Origin: an uncultured Flavobacteriales bacterium
Lineage (GTDB): Bacteria; Bacteroidota; Bacteroidia; Flavobacteriales; BACL11
DNA length: 59,645 bases
Assembly: GCA_905181635.1 (NCBI GenBank)
Contig: CAJIYM010000002.1
Location: 1-59,645 of the forward strand
Reading direction: 5' to 3'
Shown here one piece after another: positions 9,656 to 19,562 of this stretch. Position 1 is the first letter of the stretch. The number at the start of each line of letters is the position of its first letter. Below the pieces are notes generated by a model. The model saw only the letters and a program-made list of their open reading frames with translations. It made no database searches and was not told the origin of the DNA. Position numbers and translations under genes: made by a program.

Positions 9656-10362
9656 TGAATTATACAAGTAGGGCTATAACACTTAGCTATTTAAAACAAG
9701 GAGAAAGCTCCATTATTACAAAAATATTTACTGAAGAAAAAGGCCTACAAAGTTTTATTGTAAAAGGGGTAAGAACTAATAAATCAAAAAAAAAACTTGG
9801 TCTTTTTCAACCATTGCAACTACTTAATCTAAATGCAAATCATTTGCCTAAAAACAGTCTGCAATATATTAAAGATATTTCTTTAGAGCATAGCCAAATT
9901 AGTGAAGGAATTAATATGAAAAAAAAATTTCTTTATATATTCATTGCTGAAGTAATTTCTAAAGTTTTATTAGAAACTGAAAAAGACAAGGCACTATTTA
10001 AATTTATTTGGGAGTTAAAAAAAAACCTTAATAGTTTAGAAAAAATTAATCCAAATTTTCCATTAATATTTTTAATTAGGCTATCAGAATATCTTGGTTT
10101 TTCTCCTTCTAAAGAAGATATAAATGGGGCATACTTTAATTTGGAAATAGGAGGTTTTACAAGCAAAAAACAACAATTGAATTATTATGTTGAGAAACAT
10201 AACTCAATCTATTTAAGAGAGTTACTTGAAAATAAAGATATTACTATTCCGTATGAAAATAGAAATCAAATTTTATTAGATTTAATTCAATACTACAAAC
10301 TACAGCATCATGAGCTCAAAAATATGACAAGTCACTTAATCATTGAATCATTAAGAACATGA
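9655..10362 (+). CDS. recO: DNA repair protein RecO
   Basis: 235 residues, typical length. Residues 1-80 make the OB-fold (AITLSYLKQGESSIITKIFTEEKG is the family signature start; LGLFQPLQLL follows), and the rest is the helical C-terminal domain. The zinc-binding cysteines found in some RecO proteins are absent, as in most Bacteroidota copies. RecO loads RecA on SSB-coated single strands with RecR in the RecFOR pathway. Start overlaps the porZ stop by one base and the end overlaps the TonB-receptor start by four bases, so the three genes are probably cotranscribed. Confidence 0.93.
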   Translation: MNYTSRAITLSYLKQGESSIITKIFTEEKGLQSFIVKGVRTNKSKKKLGLFQPLQLLNLNANHLPKNSLQYIKDISLEHSQISEGINMKKKFLYIFIAEVISKVLLETEKDKALFKFIWELKKNLNSLEKINPNFPLIFLIRLSEYLGFSPSKEDINGAYFNLEIGGFTSKKQQLNYYVEKHNSIYLRELLENKDITIPYENRNQILLDLIQYYKLQHHELKNMTSHLIIESLRT

Positions 10363-12674
10363 AATATATCAGCATAATACTTGTCTTAATTAGCTTTAAA
10401 ATTAGTGCACAAAAAATTACTATCAAGGATATACTTACACAACATTCAATAGAAGGAGTTAGTATAAGTTCAAATACAAACAATACAGGAGTAATAAGCA
10501 ATAACAAAGGAGCTAGCGTAATAGACTCGTTCAAGAGTATTGACACTTTACTAGTACAACATGTAGCATATAAAAACCTTTATATAACAAAAAAAGATAT
10601 TCAAAATAATATTATTTTTTTGGTTTTAAAAACACATACTTTGGATAATGTAGAAATAAATGACTCAAAGCTAATTAACTTTAAAGAAACATCAATTTTT
10701 ACAAAAATTAATGCAATTAAAATTACTGATGTTCAAAGCGCACAAACTAGTGATTTGCTAGAAAAAACTATGGGCTTAAGTATTCAAAAAAGTCAGAATG
10801 GAGGAGGAAGTCCTAACTTAAGAGGAATGGAGGCTAATAGATTATTAATAATTGTTGATGGAATAGCTTTAAACAATACAATCTTTAGAAGCGGGCACCT
10901 TCAAAATACAGCAACGATTAATCCCTTTTTCTTAAATAGTGCCGAAGTATTGTTTGGTCCTTCTGCAGTAGCATTTGGAAATGGAGCTATGGGGGGTGCG
11001 ATAATTTTTACAACTAAGCGCCCTAAAAAGAACGGAGGACATCATTTCTCTCAACAGTATGAAAGTAGCTCTAAAGCTATATTTACTTCACTGACATCAA
11101 ATTATAATATTGGGGGAAGCATTAACATTAGTGGTTTTTCTATTAAGTCTTATGGCGATTTGAGAATGGGGAGTAATAGAAGGCATGGTTTTATAAATTG
11201 GGGAAATGAAGAAGTTGTAACAATAAATAATATTCAAAAAGAAACTGCCTATCAACAAGCTGACTTTTTACATAAAACCTTGATTCAATTAACAAAAAAT
11301 AATTTTTTACTTTTTAACTCACAATTTTCTACATCATCAAATATTAATCGATTTGATAAATTAAATGACATAAAAGATGGAATAAATAAATATCTATACT
11401 GGTACTATGGCCCGCAAAAAAGAATACTTCAAAGCTTAAGACTAAAAAACTATAAAAACACTATACTTTCTGATGAGGCAGTATTTACAGCTTCATTTCA
11501 GAAGGTTAAAGAATCAAGATACAAGCAAAAGAAAGAGGATAATTTATTAAGTAACAGAAATGAATCGCTTCAAATTTTTGATTTAAAAACTGATATACTA
11601 AAACAACTAAATAAGTTAAAAATAAACTATGGATTTGACTCTAGATTACAACAATTAGAATCTACTGCTAACTTATCATCCAATAATAATATTTACTATA
11701 ACACTACAAGATACCCTGATGGCGGGACTAATGTATTAAACAACGCTATATACCTACAATTGAATTTTCAAGGCATTAAGAATGTAAATTTATTTTTAGG
11801 AACAAGATACAATATTAATTCATTATCTTCTAGATTTAATGAGACAGCCTCAATAAAATTACCATTTAAACAAATACGTGTAGAAAATAAGACTTTATCT
11901 AATTCATTTCAAGTGAACTATAAAGCCGGTAAGCATTTTACTTTCAATGGATCAATTTCAAATGGATTTAGGAATCCAAATACAGATGATATTGGAAAGA
12001 TTTTCTCAAAAGATGATGTTTCAGTTATATTGCCAAATAATCAATTATCAACTGAAAAATCATATAACTTTGAAACAGGTTTAGTTGCTAATCTCAACAA
12101 ACTGATAACCTTTCAGGTTCAAGTCTTTCAAACCCAAATTATTGATGCTATTGAAAGAAGATATTCTAAGTTAAATGAAAATGATTCCATTATTTATGAT
12201 GGCGAAATGATGAGGGTAATGATGAATCAAAATATTGGAAAGGCAACTATACGTGGTATTAATTTTTCCTACAACATAAATCTAACAAAGAAATTAAACC
12301 ATAATAGTTCAATAAATATTTTAAAAGGCGAGACAAGCGATAACCTGCCTCTAGCCCATATCCCTCCAGAAAACATTATTAGTGAGATAAATTACAGTAT
12401 AAAAAAGCAACATATAAGCTTAAGTATACACTACAATGGCATTAAAAAAGCTGAAGATTATGATATATCAGGAATTGACAACCTAGAAGAAGCAACACAA
12501 ATTGGAAATCCATCATGGTGTACCCTAAACTTTAAACACAAAATAAACATTGATAAAAACTTAACTTTTATATCTGGAATCTATAACGTTACAGATATTC
12601 ATTACAAGACTTTTGGTTCAGGAATTAGCTCAAGTGGAAGGAATTTTTCTATATCTTTACAAGCTAAATTTTAA
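10359..12674 (+). CDS. TonB-dependent outer-membrane receptor
   Basis: 771 residues: signal peptide (1-17), a carboxypeptidase-regulatory-like domain (about 20-95, degenerate), a plug with SPNLRGMEANRLLIIVDGI (about 145-165) and VLFGPSAVAFGNGAMGGAI, then a 22-strand type barrel ending in an aromatic-rich strand (FSISLQAKF, terminal Phe). TonB receptors import iron chelates, vitamin B12 or glycans. No SusD-like gene is next to it, which argues against a polysaccharide locus; a heme or siderophore role is possible but not shown. It follows recO with ATGA overlap. Confidence 0.9.
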   Translation: MKYISIILVLISFKISAQKITIKDILTQHSIEGVSISSNTNNTGVISNNKGASVIDSFKSIDTLLVQHVAYKNLYITKKDIQNNIIFLVLKTHTLDNVEINDSKLINFKETSIFTKINAIKITDVQSAQTSDLLEKTMGLSIQKSQNGGGSPNLRGMEANRLLIIVDGIALNNTIFRSGHLQNTATINPFFLNSAEVLFGPSAVAFGNGAMGGAIIFTTKRPKKNGGHHFSQQYESSSKAIFTSLTSNYNIGGSINISGFSIKSYGDLRMGSNRRHGFINWGNEEVVTINNIQKETAYQQADFLHKTLIQLTKNNFLLFNSQFSTSSNINRFDKLNDIKDGINKYLYWYYGPQKRILQSLRLKNYKNTILSDEAVFTASFQKVKESRYKQKKEDNLLSNRNESLQIFDLKTDILKQLNKLKINYGFDSRLQQLESTANLSSNNNIYYNTTRYPDGGTNVLNNAIYLQLNFQGIKNVNLFLGTRYNINSLSSRFNETASIKLPFKQIRVENKTLSNSFQVNYKAGKHFTFNGSISNGFRNPNTDDIGKIFSKDDVSVILPNNQLSTEKSYNFETGLVANLNKLITFQVQVFQTQIIDAIERRYSKLNENDSIIYDGEMMRVMMNQNIGKATIRGINFSYNINLTKKLNHNSSINILKGETSDNLPLAHIPPENIISEINYSIKKQHISLSIHYNGIKKAEDYDISGIDNLEEATQIGNPSWCTLNFKHKINIDKNLTFISGIYNVTDIHYKTFGSGISSSGRNFSISLQAKF

Positions 12675-12677
12675 CCT

Positions 12678-15206
12678 ATGATTATAAAAAAATTATACAT
12701 GACCATTCTGTTTTGTTTTTTTAACATTTTTAGCTTTTCTCAAATATGGGAAGATGAATTGTTAAAGACAAATCAAAATCCAACCATTCAAGAAAAAAGC
12801 ATTGCTTTTGAACAATATAAAGATAGACACCCCTACACTAAAGGAAACGGATTTAAACCTTACGCTAGAGAAATAGATTTCATTTTAGAAAGAAGTTCTG
12901 AATCCGGAAATTTTAAAGCAGATGCTTTATTTAAGGAATGGGAAAAGCTAAAAGAAAATAACTCTTTTTCAAAAACAAGTAACCAATCTAATTGGGTCTC
13001 AAAAGGACCAATTAATACACCTATAATACTTTCTAATGGGAAAAATAGAGGTAATGGTAGGGTTAATTGTATTGCTTTTGATCCAGTTGATCCAGATATA
13101 ATTTGGATAGGATCACCAGCTGGAGGATTATGGAAATCAGCTGACGGCGGTAGTAATTGGACAACTAACACAGATGGATTACCTGTTATTGGAGTGTCAC
13201 ACATTGCCATTGACCCTGAAGATAGTCAAATTATGTATATAGTTACTGGTGATGCTTATGCGACAGATACTTACAGCATTGGTATTTTAAAATCAACTGA
13301 TGGAGGAGCAAGCTGGAATACTTCCGGACTAAGCTATAATATTGATCAAGAAAAAACAGTAAATAAAGTTATTATCAATCCCAATTACACTGACAGTCTT
13401 TATGCTGTCACTAATTCCAATATACTAATTAGTGCTGATGCAGGCCTGAATTGGATAACTGTTGGAGCTATTGGAAGATGGCGTGATATTGAGTTTAAAC
13501 CAAATAATTCTAATATAATATATGCCGCAAAACAATCAAGCGGTGGGAGTAATATCTTCCGATCAACTGATGGTGGTGCAAACTGGGTTATAATTACAGA
13601 CACAATATCTGGCAGTAGGTATCGGCCTTTAATTGCAGTGACACCTGATAATCCTGAAGTAGTTTATGCCCTTTTCTCTGCATCTGATTATAGTTTTCAT
13701 GGAATCTATAAATCTTCTAATTCAGGAGATAGTTGGAATCTGCAATCAAGTACGCCAAATATTTTAGGAAGAGAGACTGATGGTAGTGGATCAGGAGGAC
13801 AATCATGGTATGATTTAAGCTTAGGTGTTGCGACAAATAACGAAAATCTTGTATATGTTGGTGGTATTAATATTTGGCGTTCTGATAATGGAGGAATTAA
13901 CTGGGATATAGATGCTAATAGTGGCAATAATCAACAGTTATATTCATACATGCACGTAGATCAACATGCGTTTGAGTTTAACCCTCATACTCATGTAGCA
14001 TATGCAGGAAATGATGGCGGTTTTTATAAATACATGGAAAACTTAAATAAATGGGTAGATATTTCAGATGGTTTAGAAATATCTCAATTTTATAACTTAG
14101 GATTATCACAATCAAACCCAAATAGACTGGTAGCAGGAGCACAAGACAATGGAACAGAGATGCTTACAAATAGCACTTGGGATGCAATAATGGGAGGTGA
14201 TGGAATGGAGTGTAAAATTGATCATTATGATGATAATATTATTTATGCAGAATACCAATATGGTGGTTTAAGGAAATCATATAACGGCGGAAATAGCTGG
14301 AATAATATAAAGCCAGTAACTTATGAGGGAGGATGGAATACTCCTTATGAAATGCATAGTAGTAATAGTAATATAATTGTTATTGGTTATGATGAAGTAT
14401 ATAGATCTACAACAGGAGGTGCTATTTGGGATTCAATTTCATATAATGTAAGTGGAGGGCAGGCTATAAGGTCAATAGCATTAGCACCTTCAGATGAAAA
14501 CTATATATATGCTGCCTCATACAGTAAAATTAAAGTTACAAAAGATGCTGGTCTTTCATGGACTTATATTAAACCAGGTTTAGCAAATTACAATATGACT
14601 GATATAACTGTATCTAATAGCAACCCAGATAGAGCATGGGTTACTTTCTCTGACTTTAATAGCGCCCATAAAGTTTACGAAACTAATGATGCGGGTAATA
14701 GCTGGATAAATATTTCAGGAAGTAATTTACCTGGTCTTCCTGTAAACTGTATTGTGTACCAAGGTGGAGCTAATGATGATTTGTATATAGGTACAGATAT
14801 TGGGGTGTATTATAAAAATAACACTATGTCAGAGTGGGCGCCATTTAATGAAGGTTTGCCTAATGTTATTGTTAAAGAACTTGAAATTCATTATGATGAG
14901 GGAACAATTAGTGCCGCTACTTTCGGAAGAGGTGTGTGGCAAAGCCCTTTAAACACACTTTCAACAAATGTTTACAATAACGAGAATATTAATTTTAAAA
15001 TTTATCCTAACCCTGCTAAAGATAAAATAACGATAACCACAAGTCAACAAAATATTAATATAACAATATATACAATAACAGGTAAAAAAATTATTGAGAC
15101 AACTTCCAAAACAATCAATACTTCTAACTTCGCAAAAGGATGCTATATTATAGAAATAAGAAATAAAAAAGGATTTTCAAGAAGAGAAAAACTAATTATA
15201 AAATAG
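12678..15206 (+). CDS. BNR/sortilin-like propeller protein with T9SS type A sorting domain
   Basis: 842 residues with a signal peptide (about 1-22). From residue ~115 to 760 there are repeated BNR/Asp-box style blades (S-x-D-G-G-x-x-W: SADGGSNWTT, STDGGASWNT, STDGGANWVI, NDAGNSWIN), the fold of the VPS10/sortilin and glycosyl-hydrolase-74 type. No catalytic acid pair of GH74 can be confidently placed, so enzyme activity is not claimed. The last ~75 residues (IYPNPAKDKITI through GCYIIEI) are a canonical type A T9SS sorting domain. It lies three bases after the TonB receptor gene and its 3' end overlaps the convergent DUF4837 gene by 11 bases. Confidence 0.85.
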   Translation: MIIKKLYMTILFCFFNIFSFSQIWEDELLKTNQNPTIQEKSIAFEQYKDRHPYTKGNGFKPYAREIDFILERSSESGNFKADALFKEWEKLKENNSFSKTSNQSNWVSKGPINTPIILSNGKNRGNGRVNCIAFDPVDPDIIWIGSPAGGLWKSADGGSNWTTNTDGLPVIGVSHIAIDPEDSQIMYIVTGDAYATDTYSIGILKSTDGGASWNTSGLSYNIDQEKTVNKVIINPNYTDSLYAVTNSNILISADAGLNWITVGAIGRWRDIEFKPNNSNIIYAAKQSSGGSNIFRSTDGGANWVIITDTISGSRYRPLIAVTPDNPEVVYALFSASDYSFHGIYKSSNSGDSWNLQSSTPNILGRETDGSGSGGQSWYDLSLGVATNNENLVYVGGINIWRSDNGGINWDIDANSGNNQQLYSYMHVDQHAFEFNPHTHVAYAGNDGGFYKYMENLNKWVDISDGLEISQFYNLGLSQSNPNRLVAGAQDNGTEMLTNSTWDAIMGGDGMECKIDHYDDNIIYAEYQYGGLRKSYNGGNSWNNIKPVTYEGGWNTPYEMHSSNSNIIVIGYDEVYRSTTGGAIWDSISYNVSGGQAIRSIALAPSDENYIYAASYSKIKVTKDAGLSWTYIKPGLANYNMTDITVSNSNPDRAWVTFSDFNSAHKVYETNDAGNSWINISGSNLPGLPVNCIVYQGGANDDLYIGTDIGVYYKNNTMSEWAPFNEGLPNVIVKELEIHYDEGTISAATFGRGVWQSPLNTLSTNVYNNENINFKIYPNPAKDKITITTSQQNINITIYTITGKKIIETTSKTINTSNFAKGCYIIEIRNKKGFSRREKLIIK

Positions 15207-16089
15207 CCTCTAAGGTTCTTATATAATTTCTTTTTCTGTCATTTGGAGCAAAAATAAGGCCAACTGTTACAACTACTTTTTTATTAAAAAAATAAGTTTT
15301 AATAAGGAAAGGACCCCCCATAAAACCTCCATTTAATTTCCATAATCCTCTATATATATTTTCAGAGTAGACAGGTAAAAACATATCTTCTATTTTCACA
15401 TGCTGCCCATTATTAGCCCCAAGTAGATACTTGGTAAAAATACTATCTGTTTTATGCAATACTTCTTGTTGAAGATTAATCTCTTTAGGCTCAAATGAAA
15501 AAACAAAGAGGTGTTTTATTTCCTCTTGTTTTTCAGGGTTATACGTTGCCCAAAATAAAGCTACTGTATCTTTAATAACAGTATACTCTAAAGGTATAAG
15601 AGTTTCAATATTAAATTCTTCTTTGATATGTTTCTCTTGTATTTTTTGAGATGACTTTGAAATACTATTTCTTAAAATCCTGATTTCCCTAAACTCAAAA
15701 ATTGCCTTTACTTTATTTAAGTCATTGGTTAATTCATTATCCTCATGCTTAAATTCAAGCTGTACAACTAGTTGGTCGTTGGCCCACTTATCCTGTTGAT
15801 TGCTAGTAGGCATATTCTTAGCAATGATTACAATATTCTTATGCGTCTTTAAAATAGACTTAAACTCACTGTGATTTACTTGTATTATTCTAAAAGAAGA
15901 TTCATCTTGCATTAACCCTTGAATTGGAACTCCAAAAGTTCTAAAGGCAACATCTTTAACCTGGTTTTCCCAAAGCGCATCCTCAACTACAAAAATAACT
16001 TCCGACAAAATTCCAGTTGAACTAGGCAAGGTCTTTATTCCATCAGAACAAGCACTCAAAACAAATAGAAAGAGAATTAAATATCTCAT
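15196..16089 (-). CDS. DUF4837 lipoprotein
   Basis: 297 residues with a lipoprotein signal (LSAC, Cys at residue 14). The mature part is alpha/beta and contains repeated segments of the DUF4837 type (VFEDALWENQVKD-like start, residues ~33-45; GLWKLNGGFMGGPF near 245). Function unknown; the family is restricted to Bacteroidota and commonly follows a LysM transglycosylase gene, as here. The ATG overlaps the upstream mltD stop by one base (16089). Confidence 0.8.
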   Translation of the reverse strand: MRYLILFLFVLSACSDGIKTLPSSTGILSEVIFVVEDALWENQVKDVAFRTFGVPIQGLMQDESSFRIIQVNHSEFKSILKTHKNIVIIAKNMPTSNQQDKWANDQLVVQLEFKHEDNELTNDLNKVKAIFEFREIRILRNSISKSSQKIQEKHIKEEFNIETLIPLEYTVIKDTVALFWATYNPEKQEEIKHLFVFSFEPKEINLQQEVLHKTDSIFTKYLLGANNGQHVKIEDMFLPVYSENIYRGLWKLNGGFMGGPFLIKTYFFNKKVVVTVGLIFAPNDRKRNYIRTLEAIL

Positions 16090-17429
16090 CAGGAAGTTGG
16101 TAATAGAATTGTCGCTCCTGGCTTTAGATTATCGTTTTCCATGTTATTTAAAGCTTTAATTTTCCAAATACTTAAACCATTATGCTTTTTGGCAATATCC
16201 CAAAGTGTATCTCCTTTTTGAATGACATATTTAATACTAGCTAAAATCTTTCTTTCATTCTTTAAAAGAATTTCCTTTTTGATGTAAATAACTAATCTAT
16301 CACCAACATCTAATTTACTTGACCTTAGATCATTCCATTCTTTAATCTCAAAAATATGTACATTATGTGCTCTTGCAATCCTGCCTAGATAATCACCCTT
16401 ATTAACTCTATAAATAATACGCTCCTCATCAATTAGTATCTCCTTATTCTCAACAGCATCGATAAAAGTATAATTAGTTTTTTCATTAAGTTTAAAATCA
16501 TTCACAGCATTAATTGGAAAAACTAATGTAGCCCCTTCAGGAAAGATGGATTTTTTATAAGCTGGGTTTAAATAATTTATTGTTTGTTCACTAATACATA
16601 ACAATTCAGTTAACACCTTTGATTCAACCTCCTTTTTAAGAATAATTGTATCAACATCTTCAAAACTAATATTTGGTTTTTCAATAACAATATCATGTTC
16701 ATTTGAAAACTGCATTACATAATTAACCGCAATAAAAGTAGGAACATAATTTCTTGTTTCTTCTCTTAGATAAGGATACAATTCCCAGAAATCAGAAGAT
16801 CCAACACTAGAAATTTTGCGCTGTAAATAACCTGGTCCCCCATTATATGCTGCTAAAACTAAGTTCCAGTCACCAAAAGTGTCATACAAGCTTACAAAAT
16901 ATTCACAAGCTGACTTAGTTGCCTTAAGAGGATCCTGCCTTTCATCTGTATAAGAGGTGACTTCTAATCCGTACTGTTTACCAGTTAAATACATAAATTG
17001 CCACAATCCAGACGCACCAGAATGAGAGCGAGCTTTGGGATTAAGAGCAGACTCAACAATAGCTAAATATTTGAACTCAAGTGGCAAATTATAAAGATCT
17101 AATTCCCTCTCAAACATTGGGAAATAATACGGAGATAAACCTTTCATTCTGGAAATTAAAGCTTTATTTCTTCCTAAATAACTATCAATAAAAACCTGGA
17201 CTTTATCATTATACATCAAGTCCATTGGTGAGTTTTTATCTAACTGGTGTAATCTCCAAGAGATTGTGTCTTCTCGCGTTAATTGACTAGACTCTTCTTC
17301 TTTTAGCGCTAACTTATCATACAATTCACTAATACCATTTAAACCAACTTTATCTACGCTTAATAAACTGTCCTGATTTGCAATAGCAAAAAAAGGCATT
17401 ATTATAAAAATATTTAAAATAAATTTCAT
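16089..17429 (-). CDS. MltD-like lytic transglycosylase with two LysM domains
   Basis: 446 residues: signal peptide (1-17), an SLT domain at about 105-230 with catalytic Glu126 in AIVESALN, the GASGLWQFM block and the AAYNGGPGYLQRKI block, then two LysM modules at about 343-388 and 398-444 (second: YVIQKGDTLWDIAKKHN). It cleaves the glycan strands of peptidoglycan in the periplasm to 1,6-anhydro products. It is the first gene of a two-gene unit with the DUF4837 lipoprotein and is divergent from dxs. Confidence 0.92.
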   Translation of the reverse strand: MKFILNIFIIMPFFAIANQDSLLSVDKVGLNGISELYDKLALKEEESSQLTREDTISWRLHQLDKNSPMDLMYNDKVQVFIDSYLGRNKALISRMKGLSPYYFPMFERELDLYNLPLEFKYLAIVESALNPKARSHSGASGLWQFMYLTGKQYGLEVTSYTDERQDPLKATKSACEYFVSLYDTFGDWNLVLAAYNGGPGYLQRKISSVGSSDFWELYPYLREETRNYVPTFIAVNYVMQFSNEHDIVIEKPNISFEDVDTIILKKEVESKVLTELLCISEQTINYLNPAYKKSIFPEGATLVFPINAVNDFKLNEKTNYTFIDAVENKEILIDEERIIYRVNKGDYLGRIARAHNVHIFEIKEWNDLRSSKLDVGDRLVIYIKKEILLKNERKILASIKYVIQKGDTLWDIAKKHNGLSIWKIKALNNMENDNLKPGATILLPTS

Positions 17430-17554
17430 TATACAAACTTGAGATTAAATACACAAACTATTATAAGACATCAACTTCAATTATTAACTATATTATGTTA
17501 ACGAAAATTAGATAACACCTAATAATTAATTAATTCAAGTTGTTTATTAATTAA

Positions 17555-17586
17555 TTGTCATAAAAATCTAAAATACCTTATCTTTG
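17555..17586 (+). promoter_or_regulatory. Promoter of dxs
   Basis: TTG (17555-17557) and TATCTTTG (17579-17586) are 21 bases apart, a good Bacteroidota promoter. The dxs ATG at 17598 is only 11 bases beyond the -7 box, so the leader is a few bases long and no Shine-Dalgarno is present. The rest of the 168-bp divergent gap to mltD shows no clear second promoter. Confidence 0.7.
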
Positions 17587-17597
17587 CAGGTATACAT

Positions 17598-19535
17598 ATG
17601 AATAAAAACACTAAATATCCACAAGGCCCGCTGTTAAGCAAGATTAATAGTCCAGATGATTTGCGAAAATTAAATAAAAATCAGCTTGAACAGATTTGCA
17701 ATGAACTAAGACAATATATTATTGATATTGTATCAGAAAAAGGAGGGCATTTTAGTGCAAGTTTGGGTGTTGTTGAATTAACTATTGCCTTGCATTATGT
17801 TTTTAATACTCCTTCTGACCAGTTGGTGTGGGATGTTGGACATCAAGCTTATGGCCACAAAATTCTTACAGGAAGAAAAGAGCAATTTCCAACAAATAGA
17901 ATCTATAAAGGGCTAAGTGGTTTCCCCAAAAGAAGTGAAAGTGTTTATGATACTTTTGGGGCGGGACATTCATCAACCTCAATTTCCGCAGCATTGGGAA
18001 TGGCCATGGCTTCTAAAGTTAATGGCGAAAAAAATAAGCAACATATTGCAGTAATTGGTGATGGATCTATGACGGCTGGAATGGCTTTTGAGGCCTTGAA
18101 CCATGCTGGGGCCGAAAACTCTAATTTATTAGTTATTTTGAATGACAACTGTATGTCGATAGATCCTGCAGTTGGTGCCTTAAAAGAATATCTAACCGAT
18201 ATTTCTACTTCAAGAACATATAATAAAGCTAAAAATAATATTTGGAAGATACTAGGTAAAATTAGTAAATTTGGGCCCAATGCGCAGGCGGTAGTAAAAA
18301 AAATTGAGAAAGCAGTTAAATCAACTTTATTAGGTGAAAGTAATTATTTTGAATCTTTAAATTTTAGATACTTTGGACCTATTGACGGACATGACCCCAA
18401 ACATTTAGTTAGCGTTTTAAATGACTTAAAAGATATTCCTGGACCAAAAATATTACATTGCCTAACAGTAAAAGGTAAGGGCTACATGCCTGCTGAAAAA
18501 GGGGATTCAACGAAATGGCATGCTCCAGGAATTTTTAATAAAGAAACAGGTGAGTTCATAGTTGGGAAAAAGAAAATAGCACCTCCAAAATACCAAGATG
18601 TATTTGGAGACACAATAATAGAACTTGCCAAAATAAATGAACAAATTGTAGGTGTTAGCCCAGCAATGCTATCAGGTTCATCTTTAAATAAAATGATGGC
18701 TGTGATGCCAGAAAGAACTTTTGATGTTGGGATAGCCGAACAACATGCGGTTACTTTCTCAGCAGGAATGGCAACACAAGGGAAAGTACCTTTTTGTAAT
18801 ATCTACTCATCATTTATGCAAAGAGCATACGACCAAGTTATTCATGATGTTGCCTTACAAAAATTAAATGTTGTTTTTTGTTTAGATAGAGGTGGATTAG
18901 TGGGAGCTGATGGAGCAACACATCATGGAGCCTATGATATTGCCTTTTTTAGATGCATTCCGAACATGATCGTTTCTGCGCCTATGAATGAAGGGGAATT
19001 AAGAAACTTAATGTTTACCGCTCAGCTACCCAATCAAGGACCCTTTTCTATAAGATACCCAAGAGGTAATGGAGTTATGCTAGATTGGAAGACACCTTTT
19101 GAAGAAATTAAAATAGGAACAGGAAGGATTGTAAAGCAGGGAGAAGAAATTGCTATTTTATCCTTTGGTAACCCTGGAAACTTTGTAGTTAAAGCACAAG
19201 AACAATTTGAAAAAGAAGGATTAGATATTGCACATTATGACATGCGATTTGTAAAACCATTAGATGAGAAGTTGTTACATACTATTTTCCAAAAGTTTGA
19301 CAAAATTATCACGATCGAAGACGGCTGTTTACATGGAGGATTTGGTAGTTCTATACTAGAATTTATGGCTAATAATGATTATCAAGCCAAAGTAAAAATG
19401 CTTGGTATTCCTGACATATTCATTCATCATGGCACACAAGAAGAGCTATATAATGATTGTTATTACGATTCAGAAGCGATAGTAAGTTCAGTAAAAAAAA
19501 TTCTAGAAAAGAGTCTTATAAATCAAGCAGGGTAA
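17598..19535 (+). CDS. dxs: 1-deoxy-D-xylulose-5-phosphate synthase
   Basis: 645 residues, full length. Thiamine-diphosphate enzyme joining pyruvate and glyceraldehyde-3-phosphate in the first step of the MEP isoprenoid pathway (DXP also feeds thiamine and pyridoxal synthesis). Visible are GGHFSASLG with His51, the TPP-binding GDG (154-156) with ND-N (182-184), the GHSSTSIS loop, the transketolase pyrimidine domain (DVGIAEQHAVTFSAGMA) with catalytic Glu, DRGGLVGADGATHHG, and the C-terminal domain (RYPRGNG). First gene of dxs-asnS-rpoN-membrane protein. dxr is 32 kb away on the same strand. Confidence 0.97.
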   Translation: MNKNTKYPQGPLLSKINSPDDLRKLNKNQLEQICNELRQYIIDIVSEKGGHFSASLGVVELTIALHYVFNTPSDQLVWDVGHQAYGHKILTGRKEQFPTNRIYKGLSGFPKRSESVYDTFGAGHSSTSISAALGMAMASKVNGEKNKQHIAVIGDGSMTAGMAFEALNHAGAENSNLLVILNDNCMSIDPAVGALKEYLTDISTSRTYNKAKNNIWKILGKISKFGPNAQAVVKKIEKAVKSTLLGESNYFESLNFRYFGPIDGHDPKHLVSVLNDLKDIPGPKILHCLTVKGKGYMPAEKGDSTKWHAPGIFNKETGEFIVGKKKIAPPKYQDVFGDTIIELAKINEQIVGVSPAMLSGSSLNKMMAVMPERTFDVGIAEQHAVTFSAGMATQGKVPFCNIYSSFMQRAYDQVIHDVALQKLNVVFCLDRGGLVGADGATHHGAYDIAFFRCIPNMIVSAPMNEGELRNLMFTAQLPNQGPFSIRYPRGNGVMLDWKTPFEEIKIGTGRIVKQGEEIAILSFGNPGNFVVKAQEQFEKEGLDIAHYDMRFVKPLDEKLLHTIFQKFDKIITIEDGCLHGGFGSSILEFMANNDYQAKVKMLGIPDIFIHHGTQEELYNDCYYDSEAIVSSVKKILEKSLINQAG

Positions 19536-19562
19536 TAAGAAAATATTGAAAATAAACTGAGT

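Noticed and set aside
12678-15206. Xyloglucanase (GH74) activity for the BNR protein
   Set aside because: Blades fit the fold but a catalytic acid pair could not be placed, so only the fold is claimed.
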